DNA from: Aphanomyces cochlioides
Taxonomy: Eukaryota; Oomycota; Saprolegniomycetes; Saprolegniales; Verrucalvaceae
DNA: 64,000 bases
Assembly: GCA_019828595.1 (NCBI GenBank)
Contig: JAHQRK010000027.1
Location: 868,001-932,000, forward strand
Direction of reading: 5' to 3'
This document shows, in pieces, positions 53,175-64,000 of this stretch. How positions within the stretch are numbered: the first letter of the stretch is position 1; the number at the start of each line of letters is the position of its first letter. Both the position numbers and the translations under genes were made by a program. Under the pieces are notes generated by a model. It searched no databases, was not told where the DNA came from, and was given only the letters and a program-made list of their open reading frames with translations.

Positions 53175-56100
53175 TTATTTGATTTGGATATAGCCTCGGA
53201 CATGGGCGACAAAGGCGTAGAGATGGGTTTTGAAGGTCGCGCGATTCTTGCGGGCATGGGCGAGAGATGTGTCTGGGATGTCGAGAATGCTCTGCGTGAG
53301 TTGGTTGAGCGCTTGCATCATCGTGTCTTGGAGCGATGGGTCCATCTTGGCGCAGAATGCCTGGGCGATGGCAAAGATTTGCGCTCGCTCGAGCAGAAAG
53401 AGCGAGTAGAGCGCAATCGCCGCGCCGTCGACGACGACAGACGTGCTTGTTTCAAAGACAAGCATGTGGAGAATAATCGGAATAAACATGGCAAAGCCAG
53501 AGCACGGTGTCTTCTGGCGCAGTTGAAAGGCAGCGAGTTCCCCAACGGATTGAAAACTATACCGGACAATGTCAGCATGCGTGTGCTGCATGCCAACGAC
53601 GAGAGATTCGAGCAGTTGCTGTAGCAGTGTTGGATTTAAGCAGACGACCTTTTCAGGATAAACATCGACCTACGCAGCGCGTCAGCCAAGGAAGGAGAGG
53701 AAGGAGACAACCAAGTAGGAAACGAGCGTGAAATACTGCACGCTCAGCTTGGGATATCGCAGGAGTTCATGCGTCATGAGGGGAATGACCTGATTGAGGC
53801 CTGAAAATACGACGTCAGCGACAATTCCGGCGGAATTGGCAGTCTCTTCGGCGAAATCAATCACGTCCTTGGCGACCAAGTGAGAAAGAAGCATGAGCAG
53901 CATGTGAATGTCCTCGAATTGCTCTTCTTCACTCAGCGTGCGATCCTGCGTCGTGGGATTGGACGCGCAAAAAGTTGAAATGAGTCGATCGCAGTGGTTG
54001 TAGAGCTCGAGAGCTTTATTGAGCGGAAGGTACGCCAGATTCGCCTCGACAAAATCGCAAGCGCATTTGAGAACCAGCGGAACGATCAGGGCGACGTCGT
54101 GGAACTCACGCAAGACAGCGACCAACATTGGAAACCACGGCAGGGTCAACGGCTCCAGCGATGGAAACGAGCGACTAGACACGCAGCCAGTCAAGTAGGA
54201 AAATTAAAGCTGGGTTGTACCTCTCAGTAGAGCGGGCAAGACCAGCGAATAACTCTAGGAGAATCTCGACTTCATGTTGCGCATGGACACCTTTAGCGTG
54301 TTCCAAGAGCGTTTTCAATCGATCGTGCCATGCCGTGACGAATTGAGTGAGAATACTCGGGTTGGACACGACCACGATGCGCACGAAGGCTTCACAGACA
54401 AGGCCACGGCTTTGACTCGGCACGAAATTGAGATCTACAGCGGGAGGTCAGTGACCCTCGCCCGCGGTGAATGGAAGATTACCGCCAGACAAGGATAAAA
54501 TCGAGTAAACGAGCGATTGGAACGTCGATGACTCAATGCAGATTGCCACTGCGTCGTGCGTCTTGGGCAGTGTCAGGAAGAGATCCACGACGTTCTGAAT
54601 AATGTGTGGCTGGGCATACCACTTGGACAAGTAGACACGAGCGCTGCGGCAGTATAGCTCAATCATGTCCACCGATCGCAAGCGGTCAAAGTAAGTTACA
54701 TGCAACCGCGTCGTCGTGCAGAGAAGTTGTTCCGAGACGTAAGGACTGACTTCATGTGGATTGGCATCCACGGCTTGAATTTCATCGGCCAGGAGATTTA
54801 GGACAAGGCGGTGGAGCTGCTCGACGAGCGTCATGCTGGGTTCAAACGCAGGAGGGATCGAGGGTGTTTCGCCTTGATGGTCGTCGGCTAAGACGATCCC
54901 AGTGAAGAGAACGAGGAAATGAAGTTTGTCCAGCACGTGGCGGTAAGATTCATCGTCGAGAGACTTCGTCGGGTGGCGTTGTCTAGCTTGGATTGTGTCT
55001 TCCTACAAAAAGCTGTCAGGACGAGACCACTTGCATTAAAAAACCAGCAAAGATTGGCAAAGGGCGAGGTTTTGTGGTGCATTGAGTCGAGCAAGCGCAG
55101 CGACGAGCGCGAGCTGTTCCTCTAGCGTCTTGGCGACGTTTTCCTCAATGTCTTCGTCTTCATCAACTGAATTGTCGTCCGACTGACAGACAAGACGAAG
55201 ACGGACTTGGAGGTACAGGTGGACAACTTGTGCACTAGCAGTTTGCAGACCTGTTGAGATTGCTGACGTCTTGGCGGTGAGAATGCTCCAAGCGTCCATG
55301 AGGACGTCTAGGCCTTCCATCTGCCATAAATTGTCCCCGGAAGAGTCGTCTTGAAGCGCGGAATGAAGCAAGAGGATGCTTAGCTTGGCGACCTCTGAAA
55401 TAAGCGGCTCGGCTAATGCTGGTGCGTCCAAACTACCCCAGTTGGACACAAGACGATACGTTAGCTGGCACATATCGACAACTTCGCCTTCGACGTTAGA
55501 AGGCAGAGGATTGTGGAAGATAAAGAGAGCGCCTTGGAATATCCAAGTGATGTACGCGACTTGCTCGTCTGTCCTGGAAAAGATGGAGCCTACACAGGAT
55601 ATCAACTAGGACAGAGTTTGAAATGTACCGGAGATAGAAGCAAGCAAGATGAGGACTTGACGGATCGTATGGCTGAGCTGTTGGTGGCTCCGATGAGTCG
55701 TGTATGTATCCAGGATGGCTTGGACCAGAGCCGGCTGGACAAGATGAGACTTCCAGCGAGAGTCAACTGGAATGAGGATGGTAGACGAGTCGGTCACTTC
55801 AAACCATTGAATGAGCTCCACTGCTAGCAAGTAGACATGTTCGAGGATTGAAATGGGCGGGTTTTGGGAAATGAGATGCACTGTCAAAGCAACAATGTCG
55901 CCAAGACCCTGCTGCTCCAAACTGGTCCGGCATGCCGTGTGAAAAGCCATCGGTTGAGACATCGCACTTGTCTTCTTGTCGGATGAACCACGCATCTCTG
56001 TCACGAAAGCTAGCAAGAGCTTGATTCCAACGAGTGGAGAAGACGAAGAAGATGCAAGCTGGATCATGTGGGAGAGCATACCTTGTCGATCGGGCTCCTG

Positions 56101-56439
56101 CAACCAGTTGCGCTTGACCAGGATGGCAATCGTGACGAGAAGAGCGGAAGCAACGAACGGTGGCATCGAGGATGTGTTGCTCGTGGCCAGATTGAGGAGA
56201 AATCCAATTGTTTCCTTGCGTTCGGCAACAGAAACGCGGTCAACAAGACTGAGCTCGCAGATAGTTGATACGGCGTGGAATTGTGCCATGGGAACTGTGC
56301 TGTGCGTGAGAAGATGGATAGAATCCATCCGCGCATGAGGACTCTGCTTGAACTGGTGGAGGATTTGCTCTGCCGCCTGACGCTCCGCTGTCGATTGCCC
56401 TGCCGCAAAAGCGCGGCATGCTTCCTCCACGACTTGCAT
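53175..56439 (-). CDS. XPO4: Exportin-4, spliced
   Basis: Start at 56439 (MQVVEEACRAFAAGQSTAER). Six exons fit with 39-48-bp introns. Junctions: ISG|S (gtacat...tgtag), QSLL|EDTI (gttttt, weak), SLSG|DLNF (gtaatc...tgtag), STES|RSF (gtacaa...tctag) and SYL|VDVY (gttgtc...cgtag). HEAT-like helices run throughout. Diagnostic stretches match exportin-4: LLVTIAILVKRNWLQ near residue 110, MAFHTACRTSLEQQGLGDI, MLVAVLREFHDVALIVPLVL, and a C-terminus with ALNQLTQSILDIP and RKNRATFKTHLYAF. Exportin-4 is a RanGTP-dependent karyopherin (family knowledge). At roughly 1000 residues it is slightly shorter than the animal protein. It is single copy and undamaged, in contrast to its neighbours. Confidence 0.88.
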
Positions 56440-57449
56440 CTTCTTGACTTGCTTGCCAAGGATTGGTTCAAAGCTTCGATGATATTGTTGCGGGGTTGAA
56501 GGGGTTCTAGTTAAACCCTACTTTAGGGGTGCAGGGTTTTATTCTTAACCCTTCTTGAGGGGGTAGGGGTTTCCTGTCTAATTCTCAATAAGTTGATTCC
56601 CTTCATAATCAGATAGAAGTATTTTCCAGCAGCAGGGACGTGAGGGTGCATGACGTAAGAAACGATGGATTCCCCTTCGTGGATTAACACGCATGAGGTA
56701 TTCGTACTGTCGACCAGCTGTGAAAGTTCTGTTGTTGGAGTAATCTTGATATCTATTTAGTGTTCATGGTATCTGCGATTCTCATGGGGAGTTAATTATT
56801 TGGATGTCTTGGCTTTCCCGCATGAAATCTCGCAATGTATTGGAAGCGAACTCACAGTCAGCGAGCTTCCATTAGTGACTCATCGCTGGAATATCACCAG
56901 TGGCACAGAAAGGCAACTCGACCACATCCAGCTTGTCCACTTTTTATTTCGAAAAAATTTAATCAACTCTGGCCACAAATCCCGTTCGTCTCTTCCACAC
57001 TTGACCACGATATCTCAATGAATCGAGAGCCGAGAAGCCATCGCGCAACTGTGAAAGTTGTGATGCTGAACACTGAACCAGTCGTACAGTAATGTCGGAA
57101 TCGGTACCATTGCAGAGCAAAACGTCGCATCAACGTCGGATAACTAAAATATTGAAAAAATCCAAAAATTAGTGAATTTGTTGATTTTCTATTGTCATTT
57201 TCAACCAAATTTGTGGTTTTGACCAAAGCGAATCCATTTTGAAATCGATTTCATCAGCTGAAGTGGTGTGTGTCAGTGTGTGTTTTGCGTGAGTTAGGTG
57301 GCTGATCGATTCTCATTGGCTGACTAATTTTTAATTTTTATTCTAGCCAATCAGAGAAGCCCGTTCGATTCGGAATCGATTCGAAACCTCGGTCGATCCT
57401 CACAATTTTGTATCAAAAGCACAATATTTCATCAGCAACAAACCGACTA
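56440..57449. other. No supported gene
   Basis: Upstream region of exportin-4. Around 56505-56575 G-runs and C-runs alternate (AAACCCTACTTTAGGGG), including single TTTAGGG/CCCTAAA-like words, but not a telomere-type tandem array. The remainder is AT-rich without supported coding. Confidence 0.4.
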
Positions 57450-57657
57450 TTGTGATTTCCGTCCAAATTTGCCAATTTCAGCCGATATTTCCAATTGCCT
57501 CCAAATCGACCAGACGATATGATTGGCTAAATCTAATTTTATTTTCAATTGATTGGCTAAAAACTGACCTAAGTTTGTGTGAAAAAATGCTGGGGTGGCA
57601 CTTAATCTCTATGACTCTGAATGACTTCGCAGGGCGACCTCATCTCGTAGGGCATTC
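57450..57657 (+). repeat. Second copy of the dispersed repeat of 12203
   Basis: Homologous to 12203-12420 in the same orientation (see there). Here it is cut on the right by the LTR that starts at 57658, so the retrotransposon inserted into or right beside this repeat. Confidence 0.7.
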
Positions 57658-57859
57658 TGTAAGGGGACGTGACACCCTTACTACAAGAACCCTCAATACA
57701 AGGACAAGATCTGGGATCTTGTCGTTTCGCCGCGACAGCGATGTAAGATCGCGTGGTAGTTTCGAAACCACTTAGATGGTAAGCGATAACTCTAATGTCA
57801 CTCTTAAATTTGCGAAGTATCGGGCTTGTCTCTACTTCCTCTGCACAAGCCCCGTTACA
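57658..57859 (+). repeat. Putative 5' LTR of Ty3/gypsy element
   Basis: Begins TGTAAGGGGACGTGACACCC and ends CCCCGTTACA, i.e. TG...CA with a perfect 5-bp inverted terminus (TGTAA/TTACA). A primer-binding-site-like sequence follows at once. The short length (202 bp) is plausible. The matching 3' LTR is not in the window. The predicted target duplication is CATTC (57653-57657). Confidence 0.65.
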
Positions 57860-57861
57860 CC

Positions 57862-57870
57862 TGGTAGCAC
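57862..57870 (+). other. Putative primer-binding site
   Basis: TGGTAGCAC two bases after the LTR. TGGTAGC is complementary to the 3' end of many initiator-Met tRNAs, a common retrotransposon primer. Confidence 0.5.
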
Positions 57871-57893
57871 TCTAGTTCGTTCAAGGATCCAGC

Positions 57894-59075
57894 ATGGCGT
57901 TCGAATATGTAACCTACTTCACCGACGGACATCGGGTGACCCTAGAAGGCCTCCGCGATCTTATGGGAGATGACAACCTGGCGATTATGTTGTCTGATCG
58001 TCCCGAGCAACATTTACTCAACCTGGTGGAAGTTATTGGGCGCTATGCTGATTCCGCCCGCGCAGAAGAACATGCTCGCAGCTTGGCTCGGATTAGCCAG
58101 CTGGAAAGCGAAACTCGAGAGTTGAAAACCTCTCGAGTGGAACTCGAAGGCCAGGTCCTCTAGCTCACTGCAGCGAAAGCCCTCCTGGAAGAGTCCCTTC
58201 GACAAATGTATGATGGCCATGAAGAAGACTCTGACAGAGTCATTTCCCAGCGTCAAGTTACAAACAAAGGCGTCAAATTGGACGTGGCCAAGTTCAGTGG
58301 CCAAGATTCGGATCATGTCTTACGATGGCTCCTTCATGTAACCATTGCAGCAGACGCACTGAACATCACCCAAGAATCTCTGAAGGTCGCATTCGCGATG
58401 TCCCATCTCAAGGAACGAGCTGAATCTTGGGCTTATTCGCTGCGTATGGCGGATTCAAATTGCTTTCCAACGCTTGCTGAATTCTCGTCCCAACTCAAGG
58501 AAGTATTTTTACCCCCAAACAGCGATTTCCGTCACCGCTCGCGCTTCCTGAGCGCGACTCAAGGAAAGTCGACAATCCGTGAATTCATCCAAGAACTGCG
58601 CTATCTTCACGCCTGCATCACGGATGAAAGCTCCTTACCCGAAGCTACGCGAGTGACCGTGTTTATGAATGGTCTCAATAAAGGCCCAGCACGGACCGAG
58701 CTGTTCCGCCAATACCCGAAGACCTTTGAGCAGGCCGTTAGCATGGCACTCTCCGAAGATTTTTCGCAATCCATGGCACGCGTCGATCCCTTGGAATCTG
58801 TCGACATGGATGTGTCTTCCATACAACAAGAAGCCGCACCGGTAGAACGACTCTGTTACGAGTGTGGCCGTGCTGGCCATTTCGCACGAGACTGTGCCTT
58901 GCGCCACGAAGCGCGCCGCCCGGGCACGCTACCACGATATGAGCGTTCCACTCGTTCTCGAGACACCTCTCCGTCCCAACGCCCCAACGCGTTTTTCCGC
59001 CGCAATCGCGCTCCCCACAACCGGGGCCGCGTAGACTTCACAGCTCCCACTCAGGGAAAAGGCAGCACCCAGTAG
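57894..59075 (+). pseudogene. gag with one nonsense codon
   Basis: From the ATG at 57894 (MAFEYVTYFTDGHRVTLEGL) to the stop at 59075 there is one frame, interrupted only by TAG at 58161. Residues about 50-105: coiled coil. Then KLDVAKFSGQDSDHVLRWLL and the capsid-type helices (LKERAESWAYSLRM, FLSATQGKSTIREFIQELRY). A CCHC zinc knuckle, CYECGRAGHFARDC, and an Arg-rich end follow. Single stop, otherwise complete. Confidence 0.85.
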
Positions 59076-59107
59076 GCGCGAGGCGACCTACTGGGGCAAG
59101 ATTAGAC

Positions 59108-62100
59108 TTCCCATTTGACCGTGGTGGGGATACACGGTTGGGCGGCCTAGCCTCCGGCACTCTCCTGTGCCAAATCCGACAACAAGTGGACATGTTATCA
59201 TTTGAGATCCCTATCCCCGGGTTCTCACGTGATCTGAAAGTATTGATCGACTGTGGCGCCTCAGAGAATTACGCGCGGCGCCAGTCAATGGAAATGAACG
59301 CACCCCTGCTGACGGCAGCGGTCGCGGCTAGCGACGACCAAGCAAAGGTCAACGTAAAGATGGCGGACGGGAAGGTTATCGGGAATTTTGATTACCCTAC
59401 GAACAAGGGTCAGCCCGTTTGAAGCTGACGAAGACTATTACGTCATTGATCTGGATGAGCGCTGGGACCTCATCCTTGGTATGCGCTGGCTCGAGAAGCA
59501 CCAACCTCTGATCAATTGGACGTCCAAGACCATGCACAAGCGCCCTCGACAGCATTAGAATCCCCTTTGGGAGTGATGAGTAATGAGCTCACTTCCGACC
59601 CCACGAGAGTCTCGCAGTTTACCACGCGAGATGTGGCGACGGATTCCGCATGCGTCCCGCGCCCCACAGGCCCTGCACGTACTGCTGTCGACATGCTGAG
59701 CAGGCCAGCCGATTTTGACAACGATGGCATTGGAGAAGCCATGTCAAGCGAGATTGACGACGACGCCTGGGACGTCTGTCATGTTATTCAATCAGGAGCG
59801 CCAGCAACACTCGACTCTGCGACTGATACGATGGCTCTGTCTGCCTTACACGACGCAAACTCGTATTATGTGGACCAAGAAACTCGTCGAAACACAATTT
59901 TCAACGTCCTCCAATCACGGAGATTCTCCGATGTGAGATCCACCCGACGCTCCAAGCGCCACCAAGGCGCAATAGGCCGGGTCGATGCCGAAGACCTTAT
60001 CCTCAATTACTGCAACCTGCAGGATCTGCCCCAGACGGGCGAAGAAATCGTGAAGCTCCCCGAAATGGATTATTGCGCTTTTGAGAGCGCGCTCCGATCG
60101 CATGAGATCGTGAGCATCGCCGTCATTTATGCGATGGACGAGTTACAGCTGGCGACATCATCGACACTCGACCCCGCAGTCGCGGACGCGCATGGCACGT
60201 CAACTTACGACCAACATTGGGATGCCCTCCGTGCGTCCCCCTTTTTCGATCTCCTGCGGGAATTTGCTGATGTATTTCCCGAGGAAGTTCCCCCATCCCT
60301 CCCCGAGATAAGGGCGTCAGACATGAGATTGACCTGACACCAGGAACGAAGTGGTGTGTCACGCGCCAATGGCCCTTGCCTAAAGAACAAGTCGAGCACA
60401 TTGACGCCTTCTTCGAAAAGCGTCGACAAGCTGGCCACGTCAGACCCAGTACCTCACCACATTCCAGTCCGACATTCTGTGTGAAGAAAGCCACAGGCGG
60501 CTGGCGTATCGTCCACGCCTACAACAAGTTGAACGCTGCGACTATCCCCGCAAAGACGGCATTATCACAGCATGGCCGGTTCGACCATCTTTTCCACGAT
60601 CGACCTGAGAGATGGCTTTTACCAAATCCTCATGCGAATCTGCGATAATCCCAAGACTGCTATCTCGACGCCCAGTGGAATGCTTTGGGAGTGGCTTGTG
60701 ATGCCACAAGGGTTGTGAAATGCACCCGTGACTTTCAATCGCCTGGTCACGGGCAAGCTCCGCCCGTTGCGCGACTTTGCACCATCATATTTTGACGACA
60801 TTTATATCCACAGTCGGGCCTCGGCAACGGCCTCCGACGTGGTTGTCCACCGGGACCACTTGCGTGCGCTTCTTACTGTCCTTCGCGACAGTGGCCTCTT
60901 TGCAAACCTCCAGAAATGCTTATTTGGGGTTACCGAAATCCCAGTCCTCGGAGACTTCGTTGGCATCAATGGCTGTCGAGCCGACCCTTCTAAGGTCGAG
61001 GCCATTGTCTCCTGGCCTCCCCCAACCACAGTAACCGAACTCCGTAGTTGGTTGGGCCTGGCCACGTATCTCCACAAGTTCTCAAAGAATTTTGCGTCAA
61101 TCGCGCGACCACTTTCCCACCTCCTTTCAAAGGACGTCTCCCGGGTCTGGTCGCCTGATTGCCAGGCTGCATTTGACGGCATCAAGCGAATCCTTGTGGA
61201 GGCTCCTATTCTGGCATTACCTGACTTTGGCCGACCTTTTTCGGTCGTGTGTGACGCCTCCGTTCGGGGTATCGGTTGCTGTCTGATGCAAGTGGATCAT
61301 CTGGGCGCTAATCGTCCGATTTCGTATCAATCGCGTCAGCTGCGACCAGCCGAGCGCAATTACCCGGTCCACGACCTCGAGCTTCTTGCAGTTAAATATG
61401 CCCTGGTCAAGTTTCGCGTCTATCTGCTCGGCTCCAAGCCCTTTGTGGTGTACACCGACCACGCGTCCCTCCGCTATGCGATCCAGTCGCCGCACATCTC
61501 TGAGCGCATGGCCCGGTGGCTAGCCTTCTTTGCTGAATTCAACATGACCGTCGAGTACAAACCCTGCCGCGAGAATGTCCTCGCCGACACCCAGATGTCT
61601 CTTCTGACCTCCACACTATCACACTGGCACATTCCGATCTGTTTGATCGCATCCGTCAAGCCTATCGCCGCGATCCTTCCTTGATGGATATCCTCTGTGC
61701 CCTCGAAGGGACGGCCACCAAAACGGCCCATATTCCCCAGTTAGACCGCTACTCCCTTCGCGACGGATTACTGCTTTACACCCCAGCCCCCGCTTCAGGG
61801 CCGCGCGTCGCCGTGCCGTGTGATGCGGCCCTCCGTACCCTCATCATGTCCGAGTTCCATGACACCCCCAGTGGTGGCCATCTCGGCCGCGAGAAAACCT
61901 ATCTCGCCGTAGTTCGCAACTTCTGGTGGCCTCGCATGTACAAGGGCGTCGCCCGATATGTGGCATCGTGCCCTACCTGCCAGCAGGTCAAGTCATCGCC
62001 GAGTGTGCAGGCCCCCCTCCACAGCCTTCCGATCCCTGACGAACTCTGGTCGTCCGTCAGCATGGACTATATCTTCGGTCTCCCGTGTGACAAGCGCGGT

Positions 62101-63010
62101 AATACTGGCATCTGGACTTGCGTCGACCGCGCGTCCAAGTTTTTGGTTGCCATCCCGGTCAAGGATACAATTACTGCCGCCCAGTCGGCTCAAGTATTTT
62201 TCGACACCATCTACTGTCGCTTTGGCCTCCCCAAATCGATTATCTCGGACCGTGATCCTCGTTTCACGTCCACATTTTGGACGGCCCTCTTTTCCTTGGT
62301 GGGCTCCAAATTGAATATGTCCACCTCTGACCATCCCGAGTCTGATGGTCAGACGGAACGCGCGAACCGCGTCATTGCAGACATCTTGCGTAGCTTCACG
62401 CAGTCTCGACAGAAGACCTGGAGCTCACTGCTTCCACACGTCGAGTTCGCTTACAACACGTCAGTGAATGCCTCCACCGGCTTCACTCCCTTCTACGTCA
62501 ACTTCCTCCGGCACCCGCGCCTGCCCTCCTCGATGGACAGCGCTTGCTTAAGTGGGGGGGGGATTCCACTGGGCTGCTTCGAGCCATTCCCCTGACTGGG
62601 TGCCGACAGGCACAGAGGACGTGCCTCCGGCGAGGACGATTTCCTCTGTCGAGAACTTTATTCGCACACGGGAGTCAGTCATCTCCCAAGTGCAAGACAA
62701 CTTAGCACTCGCACAAACTCGACAAGCTCGCGAGTCCAACAAACATGGACGAAAGAACACCAATGTATTTACCCTTCAAGATCAAGTCCTATTACATAGG
62801 TCGGCGGTACCGCAAGCCGCCCTTGGCAACGCTAAACTTCGCCGCCAATGGTATGGTCCATTTTCTATCACAAAGGTTGTGAGCGCAGTGTCCTACCGCT
62901 TGCGACTCCCAGACGAATGGCAGTGCCATGACGTCTTTTACGTCGGCAAACTGAAGCCGTACATACCTCGCATTACGCCTGACTTGAGCCCGAACGACTC
63001 GACGGCAGAG
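59108..63010 (+). pseudogene. pol (protease-RT-RNase H-integrase), multiple frameshifts
   Basis: Protease: LKVLIDCGASENYARRQ (DxGA-type active site), frameshift, then LDERWDLILGMRWLEKHQ. Linker. RT: HEIDLTPGTKWCVTRQWPLP, frameshift near 60560, DLRDGFYQILMRI, an in-frame TGA at 60716, NAPVTFNRLVTG and SYFDDIYIHS (FDD active site). RNase H: FSVVCDASVRGIGCCLMQ and the NVLAD motif, followed by a frameshift. Integrase: HLGREKTYLAVVRNFWW and CPTCQQVK (HHCC), SMDYIF, ISDRDPRFTSTFW and DGQTERANRV (DDE), frameshift near 62560, then QWYGPFSITKVVSAVSYRLR and VFYVGKLKPYIP (GPY/F-type). All catalytic residues persist, but the element cannot make an intact polyprotein. Confidence 0.85.
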
Positions 63011-63970
63011 ACTCGCCACCACTTGAATGATCTGGCTGCGCAATCGGCTCTTGTACCTCGGGCGCTTGAGCACCCGCCGCCGGCAGTGCGGCAACAAGAA
63101 GTGCACGAATCGCGTGCACACCCTCCTCCAAGACTGAGAGTCGCTGGTTCACGGCGTGGTCAACACGCGCCGCGTTCGTCGGCTCGCCTTGCGGCTCGGG
63201 CACTTGCTCGGCGTGAAGATCCGGCTGTTGCGGTTGTTGAGACGGCGCTGCCGCGGGCTCGGGGCCGGCCGCGTCGCTTTGCGGCATCTCACGGACTTGA
63301 GATCGGTGACGCCGCGAAGGAGACCGAGAATTTGAACTTTGCCGTCTTGGAGGCGAACCGGAACGGGAACGACGCGCTTGAGAATGCCGTCCACGAGAAC
63401 GAGAACGTGAACGACGGGCTTGGGAATGCCGTCCACGAGAGAGAGAACGCGAACGAGAGCGTCGGCCTGACGAGCGGCCACGCTGATGATGCGACGACTG
63501 GTGTCGATCGCGCAAGGGAGAGACCGATTGAGAATGACGCGCCTGAGAGCGGCGTCCAGAAGAATGGACTGGCGAGGCCGAACGCCGATGAGCACTACCC
63601 TGCGACGGAAAATCCGCAGGCTGCTCGTAGCCGTGGGATCGATCCCAACCACCGCTGGCTGTGACAAAGTCCTACAAGAGAAGTGAACGAAGAATCGAAA
63701 CGGGATTAGCTCACCCCGTTGGCGCGCTGGGCGCGCCGTCACACAAGGTCGGCGACAACGGAATAATGGATGCGTGGACCACGAAGGCGCCAATTTGCAA
63801 AAGCCACGATGTCCTGGAGCGTGTTGTAGAAGTTTTCAAGGCGCGAAGTCGGGACGCCGCGCAGGGTCCGGCAAGATCGGCGGTACAGGGAAGAACTCCG
63901 CCGCGGAAAACTCGTCTTGGTCCCGCCAAGAATTGAAGACCTCGTCGTCATGTTGGGCAAGGCGCGTCAT
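62973..63970 (-). CDS. Antisense RS-rich ORF next to integrase, one frameshift
   Basis: Read on the minus strand from the ATG at 63970: MTRLAQHDDEVFNSWRDQDE, FFPVPPILPDPARRPDF, then one missing base near 63840 and, in the next frame, RLENFYNTLQDIVAFANWRL, RGPRIHYSVVADL. A 73-bp GT-AG intron (63672-63744) leads to DFVTASGGWDRSHGYEQPAD, a long Arg-Ser repeat region (SGRRSRSRSLSRGRHSQARR and similar), a Pro/Gln stretch and a helix, NQRLSVLEEGVHAIRALLVA, ending SSRSGSSQA. The plus strand is also open here (to 63664), so direction needs transcript data; the spliced, domain-like minus reading convinces me more. It may be an extra antisense gene of the element or a host gene the element landed against. 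Confidence 0.45.
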
Positions 63971-64000
63971 ACCAAGACTGAATGGCGGTGGTCTTGGAGT

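Larger units (their letters stand above)
57658..63010 (+). mobile_element. Ty3/gypsy LTR retrotransposon, decayed, 3' end not seen
   Basis: Order LTR, primer site, gag with zinc knuckle, protease, RT, RNase H, integrase with GPY/F-type end is that of Ty3/gypsy. The coding parts are interrupted by several frameshifts and stops (see gag and pol). The right boundary given is the end of recognisable integrase; the element probably continues past the window, since no 3' LTR is found. It stands 1.2 kb upstream of the exportin-4 start. Confidence 0.85.

Noticed and set aside
56500..56580. Telomere-like TTTAGGG/CCCTAAA words
   Set aside because: Only single, imperfect copies in mixed orientation; not a tandem telomeric array.
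1..64000. CRISPR arrays, rRNA or tRNA genes, operons
   Set aside because: None seen; intron-rich genes and transposons show this is eukaryotic nuclear DNA. I did not find a cloverleaf, but small tRNAs could escape inspection by eye.

Overview
The window looks like a gene-dense but repeat-rich stretch of an oomycete nuclear genome, most likely Saprolegniales (Aphanomyces/Saprolegnia-like). The reasons are very short introns (mostly 37-60 bp, nearly all GT-AG), genes packed on both strands, a spliced exportin-4 gene, hAT, Tc1/mariner, MULE and Ty3/gypsy elements, and above all a clustered gene family coding for a basic, bZIP-like N-terminus followed by a START-like C-terminus. The organism assignment is inference; no rRNA or other marker is present.

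Main theme: about 21 loci of this family, plus one orphan N-terminal module, lie between positions 1 and 52850. I sort them into two subfamilies that share exon structure. Subfamily A (copies A1-A9) carries 'WRN(V/S/M)(T/S)L-A-P-R-GK-WI' in exon 2. Subfamily B (B1-B12, all within 30.5-48.7 kb) carries 'HHVTL-ANGEAR-AKQWLVQQLY'. A typical gene has four exons: exon 1 is basic region, coiled coil and a short 'LSW-VVA-FQE' helix; exon 2 is the QQLYHNT block; exon 3 ends in '(R/E)MxW' with the intron splitting the Trp codon; exon 4 starts '(R)IDVRR'. A2, A3, A4, A5, A8, B1, B2, B3 and B12 read as intact, and A1 is cut by the window edge. A6, A7, A9 and B4-B11 are broken by frameshifts, nonsense codons, lost starts or deletions, several by a single base.

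Layout. 0-11.4 kb: A1-A4, an orphan bZIP-like gene, a G-patch protein and a large atypical protein kinase with a CaaX-like end. 11.4-20.5 kb: transposon graveyard with several MITEs (two with clear target-site duplications), a degenerate mariner with another element nested in it, a 15-bp minisatellite, a zinc-finger/SET-like pseudogene, a MULE remnant without its catalytic core and a long perfect hairpin. 21.7-26.5 kb: A5-A7. 28.2-30.3 kb: a complete hAT element with an 8-bp target duplication and a transposase stopped by two in-frame nonsense codons. 30.5-48.7 kb: the B array. 49-50.1 kb: two tiny spliced genes. 50.1-52.9 kb: A8 and A9. 53.2-56.4 kb: exportin-4. 57.7 kb to the right edge: a decayed Ty3/gypsy retrotransposon with a 5' LTR, gag, protease, RT, RNase H and integrase, and a spliced antisense RS-rich ORF at its 3' side.

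The family products look like nuclear DNA-binding proteins joined to a ligand-binding-like domain, but neither activity is proven by sequence. The housekeeping genes (exportin-4, G-patch protein, kinase, two tiny proteins) mark the conserved islands between which family and transposons have expanded.
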